NCBI GenBank assembly: GCA_014773175.1
Contig: VXCM01000445.1
Coordinates: 186,001 to 250,000, forward strand
Source of the DNA: Lucifuga dentata
Taxonomy: Eukaryota > Chordata > Actinopteri > Ophidiiformes > Bythitidae
Length of the DNA stretch: 64,000 nucleotides
Direction of reading: 5' to 3'
Shown here: positions 11,814 through 22,231 of the stretch, piece after piece
Position numbering within the stretch: the stretch's first letter is position 1
Layout of the letters: every line of letters starts with the position of its first letter
The notes under the pieces: generated by a model
Database searches by the model: none
The model's input: the letters and a program-made list of their open reading frames with translations, nothing else
What the model was told of the DNA's origin: nothing
Made by a program: the position numbers and the translations under genes

Positions 11814-11964
11814 CAACATAATGTCCCTTGCCCTCTCGGAATGGGGGCCCAATAGGGCCCTTCATCATGGGCTGCATGTACTTCATATGGGGCATGGGCG
11901 GATAACCTCCGGCAAGAGCACGCCCCCCCAGCATCAGCAGCACACAGACAGGAGCCAACAGCAT
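11814..11964 (-). CDS. col8a2: Collagen alpha-2(VIII), first coding exon: signal peptide and NC2 domain
   Basis: This exon encodes residues 1-50 plus the first base of codon 51 of the secreted short-chain collagen VIII alpha-2. Residues 1-18 ([18 protein letters not shown]) form a typical signal peptide with cleavage likely after Ala18. The rest is the N-terminal non-collagenous NC2 segment containing [15 protein letters not shown], which closely matches the vertebrate COL8A2 motif [15 protein letters not shown] as I recall it. The start ATG at 11964-11962 sits in a good Kozak context (gtcaccATG). The exon ends at 11814 in TATGTTG followed by GTGAGT, a strong donor. Phase 1 joining to 8077 creates Asp51 and gives [16 protein letters not shown]. 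The exon structure (one small coding exon, then one huge exon) matches known type VIII collagen genes. The product is exported to Descemet's membrane and vascular or subendothelial matrix in vertebrates; expression here is inferred from the family only. Confidence 0.93.
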
Positions 11965-11994
11965 GGTGACCAGCCTCCCGAGCTACACAAAGAA
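11965..11994 (-). other. col8a2: col8a2 5'UTR part of the signal-peptide exon, with acceptor
   Basis: On the minus strand a long pyrimidine-rich run (ttcttttctctttcctctccc) precedes ctgcag, which ends at 11995; the exon then starts with TTCTTTGTGTAGCTCGGG and reaches the ATG at 11964. The acceptor is strong, so at least one non-coding exon should lie further to the right (higher coordinates). The 30-nt leader contains an in-frame stop (TAG) ahead of the ATG, which supports this Met as the true start. Confidence 0.75.
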
Positions 11995-13339
11995 CTGCAG
12001 GTAACAGCAGGGAGAGGAAAGAGAAAAGAAGGCGTTTGTTAATATGTTCAAACTGCACTGTCGTGTGTTTGTAGCATTCTGAGACTTATGATTTTGGCAT
12101 AGAAGCACCAGGATTCAAAGAGATAAGGCAGAATATGAATCAAAAGATTATAGCAGTGTAAGTTTGATGTCTTGTCAAATCGTTCAGCTTAGTTTATTAG
12201 ACATCATTCACTGTTGTTCATGTTGAAAACATGCGGGAAAACACTTTTTTTTCTACTTTTCACACTTAAAAGCTGCAAAGCATAATTTAGCCTTTTACAG
12301 AAAGTAATTACTCTATTGGAGGCTAATCATGTCTACGCACTGATATTAAGTCTCTTCTGCTTAGAAATAGATTTGTCTTTTTATTATGCTAAGCTCTTTT
12401 GCCAGTAGGAGGCTGTCCAAGGAAACATTCAACAAATAAGCATGGAAAGTGTAAGATATTTGAAATAAAGTCAAAATTTGAATAATTATTTCAGTAAAGG
12501 TTTTACATAAGGTTTTTTCCTACTAATTATCAACACGAATGTCAGTGAATTATATAGTATTTCATAAGTATGGCTGACATCTACTAAAGCAAACGTTAAA
12601 TACAGCTCCCCAAAGAGTTTGCTGAAGACAAAGACAATCTCCAGTACTGGTAAAAGTCAGAGTTACACTGTAAAGATCCCTTAAGTTATTTTTGTTAAAA
12701 CACAAGGTGCAAATATATATGTAGGTCCCCATATTGACCCATCCAGGTGGCCAGTCAGTCACAGACATGTAATAAGTACTTCACTGGACTCCACTTTGGC
12801 CTAAATGGCTCTCAGACATGTTGACTTTAATTTGCTTGAGGAAGAAATGACCACATTATCCTCTGCCAAATATTTTCACAACTGTGGTCAGGTGTGAGGA
12901 GGAAACACCCCAGAGCACGGCTGGTGTGTGTGTGTTCTGGCGTGTCAGAGGGTAAATGTAACTGACTTTANCACCCCAGAGCACGGCTGGTGTGTGTGTG
13001 TTCTGGCGTGTCAGAGGGTAAATGTAACTGACTTTAGCTGTTGAAACAATGTGTTAAAATGCTGCGCTCTGAGCACTTTTCCTCAGCTTTATTACAAATG
13101 AAACCAATCAAGATTTGTTTTCTGATAATGTGTGACATAAAATGTGATCCCAGACATAATCTGCTCCCTTTACATGTTGTAGATGTCATGCATATGTTGA
13201 ACATGGAATGTGTGTAAGAGGGAAACAGGTGCATAGCTGTGTATGCAGAAGATTTCAGTCTTCTTCTACAAATTCTGGAGCGTTATTATGAAGAAGCATT
13301 AAGTAGCACAGACTCAGTTTGGTATATGATTGCAGTTTG
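11995..13339. other. Non-coding stretch upstream of the col8a2 signal-peptide exon
   Basis: Presumed 5' intron of col8a2. Apart from the artefactual duplication at 12906-13036 I see no feature. Confidence 0.55.
12906..13036. repeat. Exact 65-bp duplication across a single N (assembly artefact)
   Basis: Bases 12906-12970 recur without change at 12972-13036, separated only by the N at 12971. The same structure at three other single-N sites points to two contig ends that overlap but were joined without merging. Confidence 0.9.
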
Positions 13340-13820
13340 TGGGTGTGTTGCAATCAGGCCTGACACAGCTGGCCAATCAGAGTGGAAAAAGGCATGGTGG
13401 CGCAGTGGTTAGCACTGTTGCCTCACAGCAAGAAGGTCCTGGGTTCAATTCCCGGCANGGCATGGTGGCGCAGTGGTTAGCACTGTTGCCTCACAGCAAG
13501 AAGGTCCTGGGTTCAATTCCCGGCAGGGCAGGGCCTTTCTGTGTGGAGTTTGCAGGTTCTCCCTGTACTTGCATGGGTTTCCACCACAAAAACATGTATA
13601 GGTTGTGTGTGTATGTTGGGACCCCCTCGAAAACGAGATGTGACATTTCAAAATGAAATTTAAAAAAAAATCTAAAGAAACAGCACCTAAAAGTGACTGT
13701 TTTCACTCAGTGTGCACACTAGTTAGCAGCAAGGGAGAGTCAAAGTGGATCAATTCAAATTAGAGCCCTAAATGACAATAAAAACATGGAAATATGAATA
13801 ATATGTCCCCTTTAACATTC
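13340..13820 (+). mobile_element. Dispersed hAT-like repeat, copy A, interrupted by a SINE
   Basis: The flanks share words with copy B (42150-42368): ccaatcaga before the SINE, ctgttttcactcagtgtgcac after it, and a terminal segment aatatgtccccttta. Copy C (24413-24590) is the reverse complement of the last part. The TTAAAGGGG(A/G)CATATTAT terminus is typical of a common fish hAT-like non-autonomous element. Boundaries are approximate, particularly on the left. Confidence 0.55.
13391..13640 (+). mobile_element. tRNA-derived SINE (A and B boxes), head falsely doubled
   Basis: The head carries an A-box-like TGGCGCAGTGGTTAGCA and a B-box GGGTTCAATTCCC, followed by the tRNA-unrelated body ggcctttctgtgtggagttt and ggttctccctgtacttgc. 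This combination is widespread in teleost genomes. The 67-base head is present twice (13391-13457 and 13459-13525) around an N at 13458, almost certainly from the assembly. The body decays after about 13640. It is a repeat copy, not a functional tRNA gene. Confidence 0.8.
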
Positions 13821-16216
13821 TAGATGAGCATCATATCTCACTAATATCACTCCTGATCCCACAAAATTCACCTTCTCATTTTCAGCTTTACTTTTTCTGT
13901 ACATGGGTTTTGACACTCTGTTGTTAATTGATTGTGAGTTTGTGTGTGTATATGTATATGTGTGTCCAAAACTGTTTATCAAAGCAATTACATGAACATG
14001 AGCTGACATTTTCTAATTTGAAAGCGATCTGACATTTCATAATTTGAAAATTACATCAAATTACATACAGCAGCTAATTGGGAGCAGACTGGAAGTTCAC
14101 AGCAGCCCTCAACTCACAAGCACTTAAAAAAAAAAAGGTGTGTTCATTGCCGCCATGTGTGTTGAATTCACGTCTGTTTTACAGCTCTGCTCATGCCGTC
14201 GTCTGCGATTGTTTAGCACCAGCAACCACACAGCTATGCAGTCAAATTCTTGTTTTACAGCCATTTACCAGAGTGTTTCTGTAAGTCTTTGCGCGACGTT
14301 AGCGTAATTAGTCACGTCTGAGTGTGTCTATCCATGCATCTGTCCATTTATTCATGTTCATGTTCATGTGCGCTGTGGGAATCTGTGTCAACAAGATAAA
14401 ATACTGGAAACAAAGCCTAATCCAGAAAAATATAACAAAGCGATAGAGAAGAAACATGGAGAGATTTTGAGAGAAATATACAAGAGAAAGAGAGGAAGGA
14501 GGGAGAGATGTGTTGGTAGGGCAGTATTTGGTCGTTGGCCGACTCGTTGGCTGGCTGGCAGGGAGCTCGTCTCGTCTGGGGGTCTGTGGTTTTGGGGCAG
14601 AGGTAATTTAACTGGTGGTTCTGGGTGCCCACTATTCTGCAGGCGTCAAACTCTCTGAAGAACTAGAGGGACACACACACACACACACAGAAGCTGCACA
14701 TACACAGGGATCAGACGCCGACGGGTTCACAGACCTCCACAATCTGTTTATCAAATGTTTTTGTTGAAAAGCTCTGCAGACGTTGTTAAAAAAGCTCACG
14801 CAATCCTGTCTGGCTGGCCATCGCGAACCACCGCTGGACCGAGACGCATCCATGCTCTCACACACAAGAACACCCACAAAAGGAAACACACACACACAAA
14901 CACACACTTTCAGTATAAATGTGAACACAAATGCATACCTCTGGTAAATGATTATGCAGGGTGTCTTAAGTACTCAAACTCATTAACTTCCCCCGTTTTT
15001 GCATAAAATTAGTCCACTCAAAATATAACAAATGCTGGGTTCTTGAGGGGAAAAGAGCTAATGGTGAATCAAAGCGTCCCTCAGTCATTAAACATGAGCA
15101 GCATCCAAATTTACTGGGAAAAAGCCTCGTCTGGCAGGCCGAGTGACACTTTATATAAAACAGGTTTAACAAAAAAAAGTCACCACATGCATTACAGAGA
15201 CAGCTCCAAAAATATCAGAACAGAAAGAAAGAAAGAACAGAAATGTGTTTTTAACAGTAAATAGGAAATAAAGCTGACTGTTCACTGGGTGCAAAAGGGC
15301 AGCACCAGCTTCACGCCGCTCCTGCTTTTAGACAGCTGTCAAACTAACATCCACATCAAACACAAAGACACATGTTGGCAAGCACACGTAACGAACACAG
15401 ACAGACATCCTGCTCTCACACACTCACACGCTGCTTTCCCACACACCTCACAGCCCTTTCTCAAAACCACCTGGTAATACGAGTCACAGACGTAGCCCAA
15501 ACACGACGTTTGCGGTTGACGCCTTCTCGAACATGTGTTGGATGCCATTTCAACAGAGCCAAAATGCTAATCTGAGAAGGTTTTGAGCAGCCAAAGCAGA
15601 CTCAATAGCCTCCAAACCGAAAATCAGCAGCATCTCAAGTGGCCTCCTCAGACAGGCAGAAGAGACCCAGACACTGTGGCAGCACAAGCCAAGCAGACAC
15701 TTCCCTAAGTGCTCTGTCTGCCCACTAATGAAATCAGCAGCGCTTTGTGAAGGTGCTCTGCCTCCACTTCCCTCAAGAGGTACGTCTGTGGATCCAGCCG
15801 GCCAGGCATTTCCTAAACCACGTGCCACAAAAAGATTAAAGGTAGACCAAGTGTGAGGATTCGGTGTCACAGAGGGAAGAGGAGGTGATTGTTTTTGTGG
15901 TGAACATTTGAGAAGCCCCTTGAGTGAAGGCATCAGCACCTGAACACCACGTACCACATAATGAAGCTTTGCCATTTTATATATATGTATATAAAAACAC
16001 CAAATAGTTTGATAACAACTGAGATCAGCATCATAGTTCAGTTCTAACCATGGATCTTGCAGACAAAGGCGACTGTATGTAAATGCAGCACGTGATGAAG
16101 CTGATTCATCCAATTCTAACAAACCTCAGACGAACTGTAGTCTGACTGAACCGGACCAAACCACATAGGTGAGAAAACATCCTTATTTAGCTTGAAGCAA
16201 TGAAACTCAAAAATTC
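13821..16216. other. Non-coding stretch with short AC tracts
   Basis: Contains short (AC)n tracts near 14670 and 14886. Open frames here, including a 190-codon minus-strand frame at 15550-16122, show no family motif and are read as chance. Confidence 0.5.
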
Positions 16217-17017
16217 AAGTTAAAGGTACTTGATTTCCCTTAAATTTTTTTCTAATATTTGAAATTATATTTAACTAATAATTCTTATCAATCTGTAAAT
16301 CCATATCCTTCTGCCAATCTTTGCCAAAGGAAAAGGTATAATGTATAAAGTGTTGCACAGATATTATTTTACTCTCAGTAAACTAAAAAGAATGGATCTT
16401 ATGGATCATGATTTGTGCTGGAGATGTAATGAAGAGAAAGGAATGCTAATGCATGCCTTGTGGAGCTGCTCTATTGTCTCCCCTTTTTGGTATAAAATGA
16501 TGCAAACTATGGAAGAGGGGTTGGGATTTCCCGTTCCTCGGACACCAAAACTTTGTCTCCTTAGTGATAAAAATTAAGTTAAAGGAATGAATAAGACTCA
16601 GATTAAAGTGTTAAGTTTGGGTATAGTATCGGCATTGAGACTTATTCTCAGGCATAGTACTGAAGCCTCCTCCTATAGGGAATGGATGAATGTACTGGTG
16701 AAAACAATGTCTTATGAGGTTATGTTAATCAGAAGATTTAGAAAAATATGATAAAGACAAATATGAAATCTGGGGGAAATTTTTGAGTTACCTTAAAGGT
16801 ACTTNGAAAAATATGATAAAGACAAATATGAAATCTGGGGGAAATTTTTGAGTTACCTTAAAGGTACTTAAAGGCCTTTTGTTTTTGTTGTCTTTTGTGC
16901 TTTGTTGTGTCTTCTGGGTTTATTGTTTTGTTTTTGTTTTAATGTATTTTAATGTGATTAAATATGAATTAAAAAATGTAAAAAAAAAAAAAAAAAAAAA
17001 AAGTTAAAGGTACTTGA
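16217..17017 (+). mobile_element. 5'-truncated L1-type LINE with 17-bp target-site duplication
   Basis: The word AAGTTAAAGGTACTTGA occurs at 16217-16233 and again at 17001-17017, directly after a poly(A) tail of about 20 A. Between them lies the 3' end of an L1-type ORF2. The frame at 16341-16577 contains the C-terminal cysteine motif C-X2-C-X8-H-X4-C (CWRCNEEKGMLMHALWSC). A stop at 16575-16577 breaks it; similar sequence continues in frame, then a one-base frameshift near 16745 leads to a last segment with IWGKFLSYLKG. Bases 16741-16804 recur at 16806-16869 around an N, so the true insert is about 65 bp shorter than it appears. It is a dead relic of a retrotransposed copy. Confidence 0.88.
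16341..16577 (+). pseudogene. L1 ORF2 C-terminal fragment (reverse transcriptase-associated Cys/His region)
   Basis: These 78 codons are read from a Met created by truncation. KVLHRYYFTLSKLKRM followed by CWRC...HALWSC and FWYKMM is the region just after the reverse transcriptase domain in L1-type ORF2 proteins. The catalytic reverse transcriptase and endonuclease parts are missing. The stop after LLSDKN is premature relative to the family, because LINE-like sequence continues for some 60 codons. Confidence 0.8.
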
Positions 17018-17667
17018 AACAAGCTCATCTTAGGGGTTTAATGTCTTAAAACACAACTACAAATTTTTGCTTTTTAACATCTTGCCATTTCTTCCAAGCC
17101 GCTAAACAACAAAAACATCACTTGTTATTTACAGATTTACAATATGAAGGGATTTTCTTCAATGAAATGACATTTTCTTAATTCTTGTGCTGCAACCTTC
17201 CTTATTCTCTCGAATTTCAACATACTGACTCTCATTTTAAAAAGATTTTCAAAATAAAACTTGATTTGTATGGGAAATAGTTTGAAATAATTTCACTGCA
17301 CAGGCAGATTTTCCACTTCTTTAGACAATAAGACTTTCAAGACTCAAAACAGACAAAAATCGACCCATTAAGAATTCTTAAGATTGCTTTCATTGTTTTA
17401 ATGAGAAAACAATCTTATTTTCTGATCACAGAAGCTTAGGAAATTAATCCAATCCACTTTCCAGATTTGTACCAACTGAAAGACGGAATGCCTTATTAAA
17501 TCTACAATTATCTTAAAAAGACAAGGGCTTATAATCTAGTGCATATGATGTTTGATATGATTATTCTCCTTGGACGAGAACAAATAAGATCTTGATAAGA
17601 AAAAAATCCGATCGCTCCATGGTTGATGTTTTTGCAGTTGTACATCTGTGGTTTATTATTCAATCTC

Positions 17668-18167
17668 GTTTAGACTTACAAGCGCAAGAATGAAATGAAA
17701 GGTGTACAAAACGGTGGTGAGACCAGCGATGTTGTATGGCTTAGAGACAGTGGCACTGAGGAAAAGACAGGAGGCAGAGCTAGAGGTAGCAGAGACTAAA
17801 ATGCTGAGGTTCTCTTTGGGAGTGACGAGGATGGATAGGATCAGGAACGAGTACATCAGAGGGACAGCGCATGTTAGATGTTTTGGAGATAAAGTCAGAG
17901 AGGCCAGACTGAGATGGTTTGGACATGTACAGAGGAGGGATAGTGAACATATCGGTAGAAGGATGCTGAGGTTGGAACTGCCAGGCAGGAGGCCTAGAGG
18001 AAGACCAAAGAGGAGATTTATGGATGTAGTGAAAGAGGACATGAAGTTAGTTGGTGTGAGAGAAGAGGAGGCAGAGGATAGGGTTAGATGGAGGCAGATG
18101 ATTCGCTGTGGTGACCCCTGAAGGGAAAGCCGAAAGGAAAAGAAGAAGAAGTTTAGACTTACAAGCG
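17668..18167 (+). mobile_element. 5'-truncated RTE-type LINE with 17-bp target-site duplication
   Basis: GTTTAGACTTACAAGCG is found at 17668-17684 and 18151-18167. The 466-bp insert between them encodes the C-terminal end of an RTE-clade ORF and finishes with the short A/G-rich tail gaaaggaaaagaagaagaa typical of these elements. The target-site duplication is perfect and the frame is unbroken, suggesting a fairly young insertion. It lies ~650 bp from the L1 copy and in the same orientation. Truncation has removed the endonuclease and almost all of the reverse transcriptase, so it cannot move by itself. Confidence 0.9.
17702..18121 (+). pseudogene. RTE retrotransposon ORF, C-terminal 139 codons
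   Basis: The reading frame is open from the truncation point to its natural stop. It shows the usual RTE C-terminal landmarks: YKTVVRPAMLYGLE near the start, then LGVTRMDRIRNEYIRG, RLRWFGHVQRRD, GRRPRGRPKRRFMDVVKEDM and a final WRQMIRCGDP. This is the region after the reverse transcriptase domain. There is no ATG at the left edge (the first codon is GTG), consistent with a fragment fused to host DNA. No host function should be assigned. Confidence 0.85.
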
Positions 18168-18401
18168 TTAAAGGATTGTACAGATCGGTAACATAAAGAC
18201 ACCTAAAAAACATTACACAGACTCAAAAATATGAACAAACACAGTGACGTATCTGTTCCAGACAACACAGAACTCCATTGACCGCTGACCTGTGTGCCTG
18301 CTTTGTTCTACACACACACATTTGACGGGGGGAGAAAGTGAGTGCAGCAGTTACACAACTTGCTGGCTGCGAGAGACACATAGCTCTTATTGAGTCGGAG
18401 G

Positions 18402-18444
<43 letters not shown>

Positions 18445-18952
18445 GGGGAGAGGAAATTGAGCATGTGGGCTTTTATTTGGAGAATCACCTGCTTTTCTAT
18501 GAGGTAATGCCTCCATGCCTCCCACAGCCTGAGTGGTACGTGGGCCATAGCGCCTTTCTGGTGTCAGCTCACCATGTAACGTTTGAGTCGTGGTCATAGT
18601 TTTTGCGGTGGCTTTGAATGCACCATCTTACTCAACACTGTTTGTGTAAATAATCACTCGCGTATGACTGTGTAAACCTCAGCGAAACAGTATGGTTATT
18701 CACATAATGTCTCCATGTGTGTGTGCGTGTGCATCTGTGTGTATAAAAGTGTCTAAACTTGTATCTGCTGTTTAATTTATGTTACACACATTAGCATCTG
18801 TCGGTTCAGCTGCTGCTAACTGTGTGACGAAGTGTTTGGTTGGTTGTTTCTGTATTTTCTCAGCAGGTGTCTCTGTTGAATCGTCAGTAAATTACAGAAT
18901 GATCATTAGCAGAACTGTGAAATATTTTATTTGATGACAAGGCTATGCATGC
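18168..18952. other. Non-coding stretch between RTE copy and GA tract
   Basis: Holds the (TG)20 repeat only. Confidence 0.55.
18403..18442. repeat. (TG)20 microsatellite
   Basis: Forty bases of perfect TG dinucleotides. Confidence 0.97.
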
Positions 18953-18977
18953 GTGTCGACTGAAACACGCACAGCAG

Positions 18978-19013
<36 letters not shown>

Positions 19014-19044
19014 GAGAANGTGTCGACTGAAACACGCACAGCAG

Positions 19045-19080
<36 letters not shown>

Positions 19081-19085
19081 GAGAA
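18953..19085. repeat. Exact 66-bp duplication across a single N (assembly artefact)
   Basis: Bases 18953-19018 (starting gtgtcgactgaaacacgcac) recur at 19020-19085 around the N at 19019. The copies are identical, including the length of the GA run, which would be very unlikely for a natural old duplication. Confidence 0.9.
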
Positions 19086-19212
19086 GGTGGGGAAGGAGAG
19101 AGCGTGGGCAAGAGAGGGTTGAGAGAGAGAGATAGACCATGAGTGAGAGAAAATTGGGGGGGATGAGCATGAGAGAGAAAGAGAGAGGGAGAGAAAGAGG
19201 GAGCGAGTCAGA

Positions 19213-19247
<35 letters not shown>

Positions 19248-19306
19248 NNNNNNNNNNNNNNNNNNNNNNNNNNNNNNNNNNNNNNNNNNNNNNNNNNNNN
19301 NNNNNN

Positions 19307-19353
<47 letters not shown>

Positions 19354-19795
19354 ACGAGTAACAGAAAATGAGAGGGGGAAAGAGAGAGAGAGACAGAGAC
19401 AGAGACAGGGGAGAGAATGAGCAAGTCAGAGGGAGAGAGAAAGAGGAGGAGGGAGAGAGAGAGGAAGACAGAGAGCACAAGTGAAAGAAAAGGGGAGAGA
19501 AAGAAAAGGAGTGAGGAACAGATGGAGATAGGAGGGGAGAGTGAGGGAGAGAGAGGAAGAGAAGGGAGATGAGAGAAAGTGAGACAAGGAGAGAGAGAGT
19601 AGGAGGAGGCAGAGGAGGGAGGGAAATGCGAGAGGGAGACAGAGAGCATTAGAGAGTGGGAAGGAGGGAGAGAGAAAGAGTGAGCGACAAATAGAGAGAG
19701 TGAGCAAGATTGAGACAGAGAGAGAGAGAGAGGGGCCAAGAGAGAGGGAGACGGGCATGAGGAAAGAGAGAGCATGAAAGAGAGAGACTGTAGAA
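18978..19795. repeat. Purine-strand (GA)n-rich tract with assembly gap
   Basis: About 0.8 kb of almost pure purine on the plus strand: perfect GA runs plus degenerate GGGAGAGA, GACAGAGA and AAGAGA variants. A 59-base N run (19248-19306) marks a gap inside a perfect GA run, so the true length is unknown. Its minus-strand translation (Leu-Ser repeats) is a low-complexity artefact, not a protein. Confidence 0.95.
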
Positions 19796-20441
19796 ATGTA
19801 AAGAAATGTCAGCATACAATCAAATCATCTCTTTTTTTGAATCTGTTTGTTCATCTAATTTGTTGTCTTCTATCCAAACCTGAATAACAACAATTCCTCC
19901 ACACCAGCACGACTGATTTTGCCCTCGTTATTTTTTAATTCATCTCTTTTTTAATGTTCATCATGAAAAGCAACAGGTAATGAGAGTCAAAAACAACAAG
20001 GAATCAGGCCAGGAACAAATCATTTTTGAGAAAAGGAGACAACTGAAAAACAGGAAGTAGATGGAAGTGAAAAGGGTCTCACTTTCTTTCAGGACCGAAA
20101 AAAACCCAACACATAATAAAATATGAAGGAGATGAAGGAAAAGAGAAGAGCCTCATCAATTCAGGAAATGATACCTGTGGAGCCGGGCTGTGTTTTCCTA
20201 ACATCCCTGATGATCAGAGCGGGTAAGAAGAGGGTTAAGAGACGGTCGGAGCAGGGCTGAGTTTATACTGATGGAGGGAGTGAGTGAGAAAGTAAAGGAA
20301 ATGAAGTGTATAGGTGGCGGAAAGTGGACAGGGGTCAGGTACAGAGTTTATTCGGAGGGAACACGTTTAATACCCACAGGCGCTCGTCTGAGTGCAGAAG
20401 CAGATGAGATGGGATATGATGGATTGTGCATGTGGGATTGG

Positions 20442-20442
<1 letters not shown>

Positions 20443-20470
<28 letters not shown>
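20443..20470. repeat. (TG)14 microsatellite
   Basis: Twenty-eight bases of perfect TG repeats. Confidence 0.95.
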
Positions 20471-20472
<2 letters not shown>

Positions 20473-21223
20473 CTCAAGGACTGAGAGCGACACAGTCAAA
20501 GTCAAGCTAATTAATCACACAATTATTAACCTATATAGTTCCACACATGGACATATTTGACCCTGATTGGTCCTTCAGCCCCGAGCACGAACAGTTTACG
20601 GTCATTGAAAGGTTATTAATTACGGTATAATAGCCACGCTGCCCCCCCCCACTGTTATGTCTTTGTGCTCTATCACTTCATCTTCCTGTGTGTGAAGACA
20701 TTTACATTCAGGATACAGGAATACGCAGAGGGGGACAGATTGAAGTCTGCGAAACATTCAGACCAACAATTAACCTGCCAAGAAATGAGTTAAAGAAGAA
20801 ACAGATTTGGCTCTACCTTTCCTCCTGACCTGCCGGTGCACCTAAACTCAATATGAGCAGCTGATTAGGTAATCGAGAGGAAAGAGTAAAAAAAAAAAAA
20901 AAAAAAATCTCATAAAGGACTCTTCTTCCACCTTTCCAGAGCAATATATTATCGACTTTTTAACGCAACAGGATAGAATCCCATAAAAACCCACTAGTCC
21001 ACTGCAGAATCTGACATTAATGACTTCTTATCACTTCCTTCAACACAGAATGGTCATAGTATCATCTAAAAAATGGGGAATTAATGCAAGGATACAGATT
21101 TATGGATTCGAATATTTAACCAGGGAGGGGGCTATGTGTGGAGAGTTCACGATAACATGACCTCACCTCAGAAGGAAAATGTCTAGGACACCAAGTAATA
21201 TAATCCACTATAAATCAGAATGA

Positions 21224-21261
<38 letters not shown>
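21224..21261. repeat. (CT)n microsatellite
   Basis: CT dinucleotides with one ttt interruption. Confidence 0.9.
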
Positions 21262-21766
21262 GACTGGCAAACTCAGGTCTTTTCTCTCCCTCTCCTACTC
21301 CCCTTATTCTCTCCTCTTTAAGCCTCTCACACTCCGTGCCGCACATTATTGGTGTGAATACTTTTATTGTGTGCTGCCAAGGCCTGACCAAGCAAGTCTT
21401 TTTTCCTGCCTGTAAGCCCACTAGTACTCACATATACTCAAATCTTGTTATTCTTAATTTAACATAACCACTAAGATTTGGAGAGAAGAACAGAGAGAGC
21501 TCAGAAGGAGTGAGCGGGACGCTAAAAGGCTACAGGAAGTAAACCTGTCCGGTAGATGGATAGGACATGTTGGGTCAGAGGATTGAATATAGGACTATAA
21601 GGTGAACAGTAATTAAATATGCTTAGTTTGTTGTTAATTTGTAGATTCTTATTTTACATTCACATGAGATGAGGCCATTAAATATCTGTTGCTGGGTAAA
21701 AATCTTGCATTTTGAAAATTTACATTTTTTAGGAACTCTGAAAAACAGACTTTCGAGCATGTTGTA

Positions 21767-21973
21767 TGAAAACTCAGTCAGTTCAACTGGATTCAACTTT
21801 TTTGTAAATTCTGAAATGTTTCATCATTCATCCAAATGACTTCATCAGTCAGATTTTTTTTTTTTTTTTTTTNTTTTTTTTTTTTTTTTTCTGACTGACA
21901 AAGCCATTTGGATGGATGGCGAAACGTTTCAGAATTAAAAAACTTGAATCCAGTTGAACTGATTGAGTTTTCA
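21767..21973. mobile_element. Inverted-repeat (fold-back) element around an oligo-T run
   Basis: The left arm (21767-21853, starting tgaaaactcagtcagttcaa) and the right arm (21891-21973, ending in tgattgagttttca) are approximate reverse complements over about 85 bp. They share words such as gttcaactggattcaa, tcatccaaatg and cagtcag. The centre is 36 T with an N at 21873. It resembles fold-back or MITE-like repeats of fish genomes. I see no clear target-site duplication. Confidence 0.65.
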
Positions 21974-22209
21974 CCTGGATGACTGAGAACCTTCATCAAG
22001 ACTTTTGAGCATTTTTTTAAAAATTCTTTCTTCTCAATAAACCTCTTTATCACAATAGTGCTTTTTGTACTACAGTAACCTTTATTTTGCATCAAGAAAC
22101 GAGGACCATTGGGTACCAGAGCTATACTTCCTGGACCATTTTTAGCTCCTAGGAACTGCTGAGTTGAGCACATAAGACCAAAAACATTTCTGATTGGTCA
22201 GTGTTGTTT

Positions 22210-22231
22210 AAAAAAAAAAAAAAAAAAAAAA
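22210..22231. repeat. Oligo-A run
   Basis: About 22 A. It could be the tail of an old retrocopy, but I see no target-site duplication or recognisable body. Confidence 0.8.

Noticed and set aside
12906..13036. Natural tandem duplication or minisatellite
   Set aside because: Exact copies meeting at an N, as at three other sites; an assembly explanation is simpler.
13391..13525. Two tandem tRNA-like genes
   Set aside because: A and B boxes are present but followed by a SINE body; the doubling is an N-joined assembly duplicate.
15550..16122. 190-codon minus-strand frame
   Set aside because: No domain, signal or homologous pattern recognised, and no supporting neighbours. Probably a chance frame, though I cannot exclude an unknown exon.
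18927..19815. Long minus-strand Leu/Ser-rich frames (up to 282 codons, some through N)
   Set aside because: Translation of the GA/CT tract; low complexity and interrupted by a gap.
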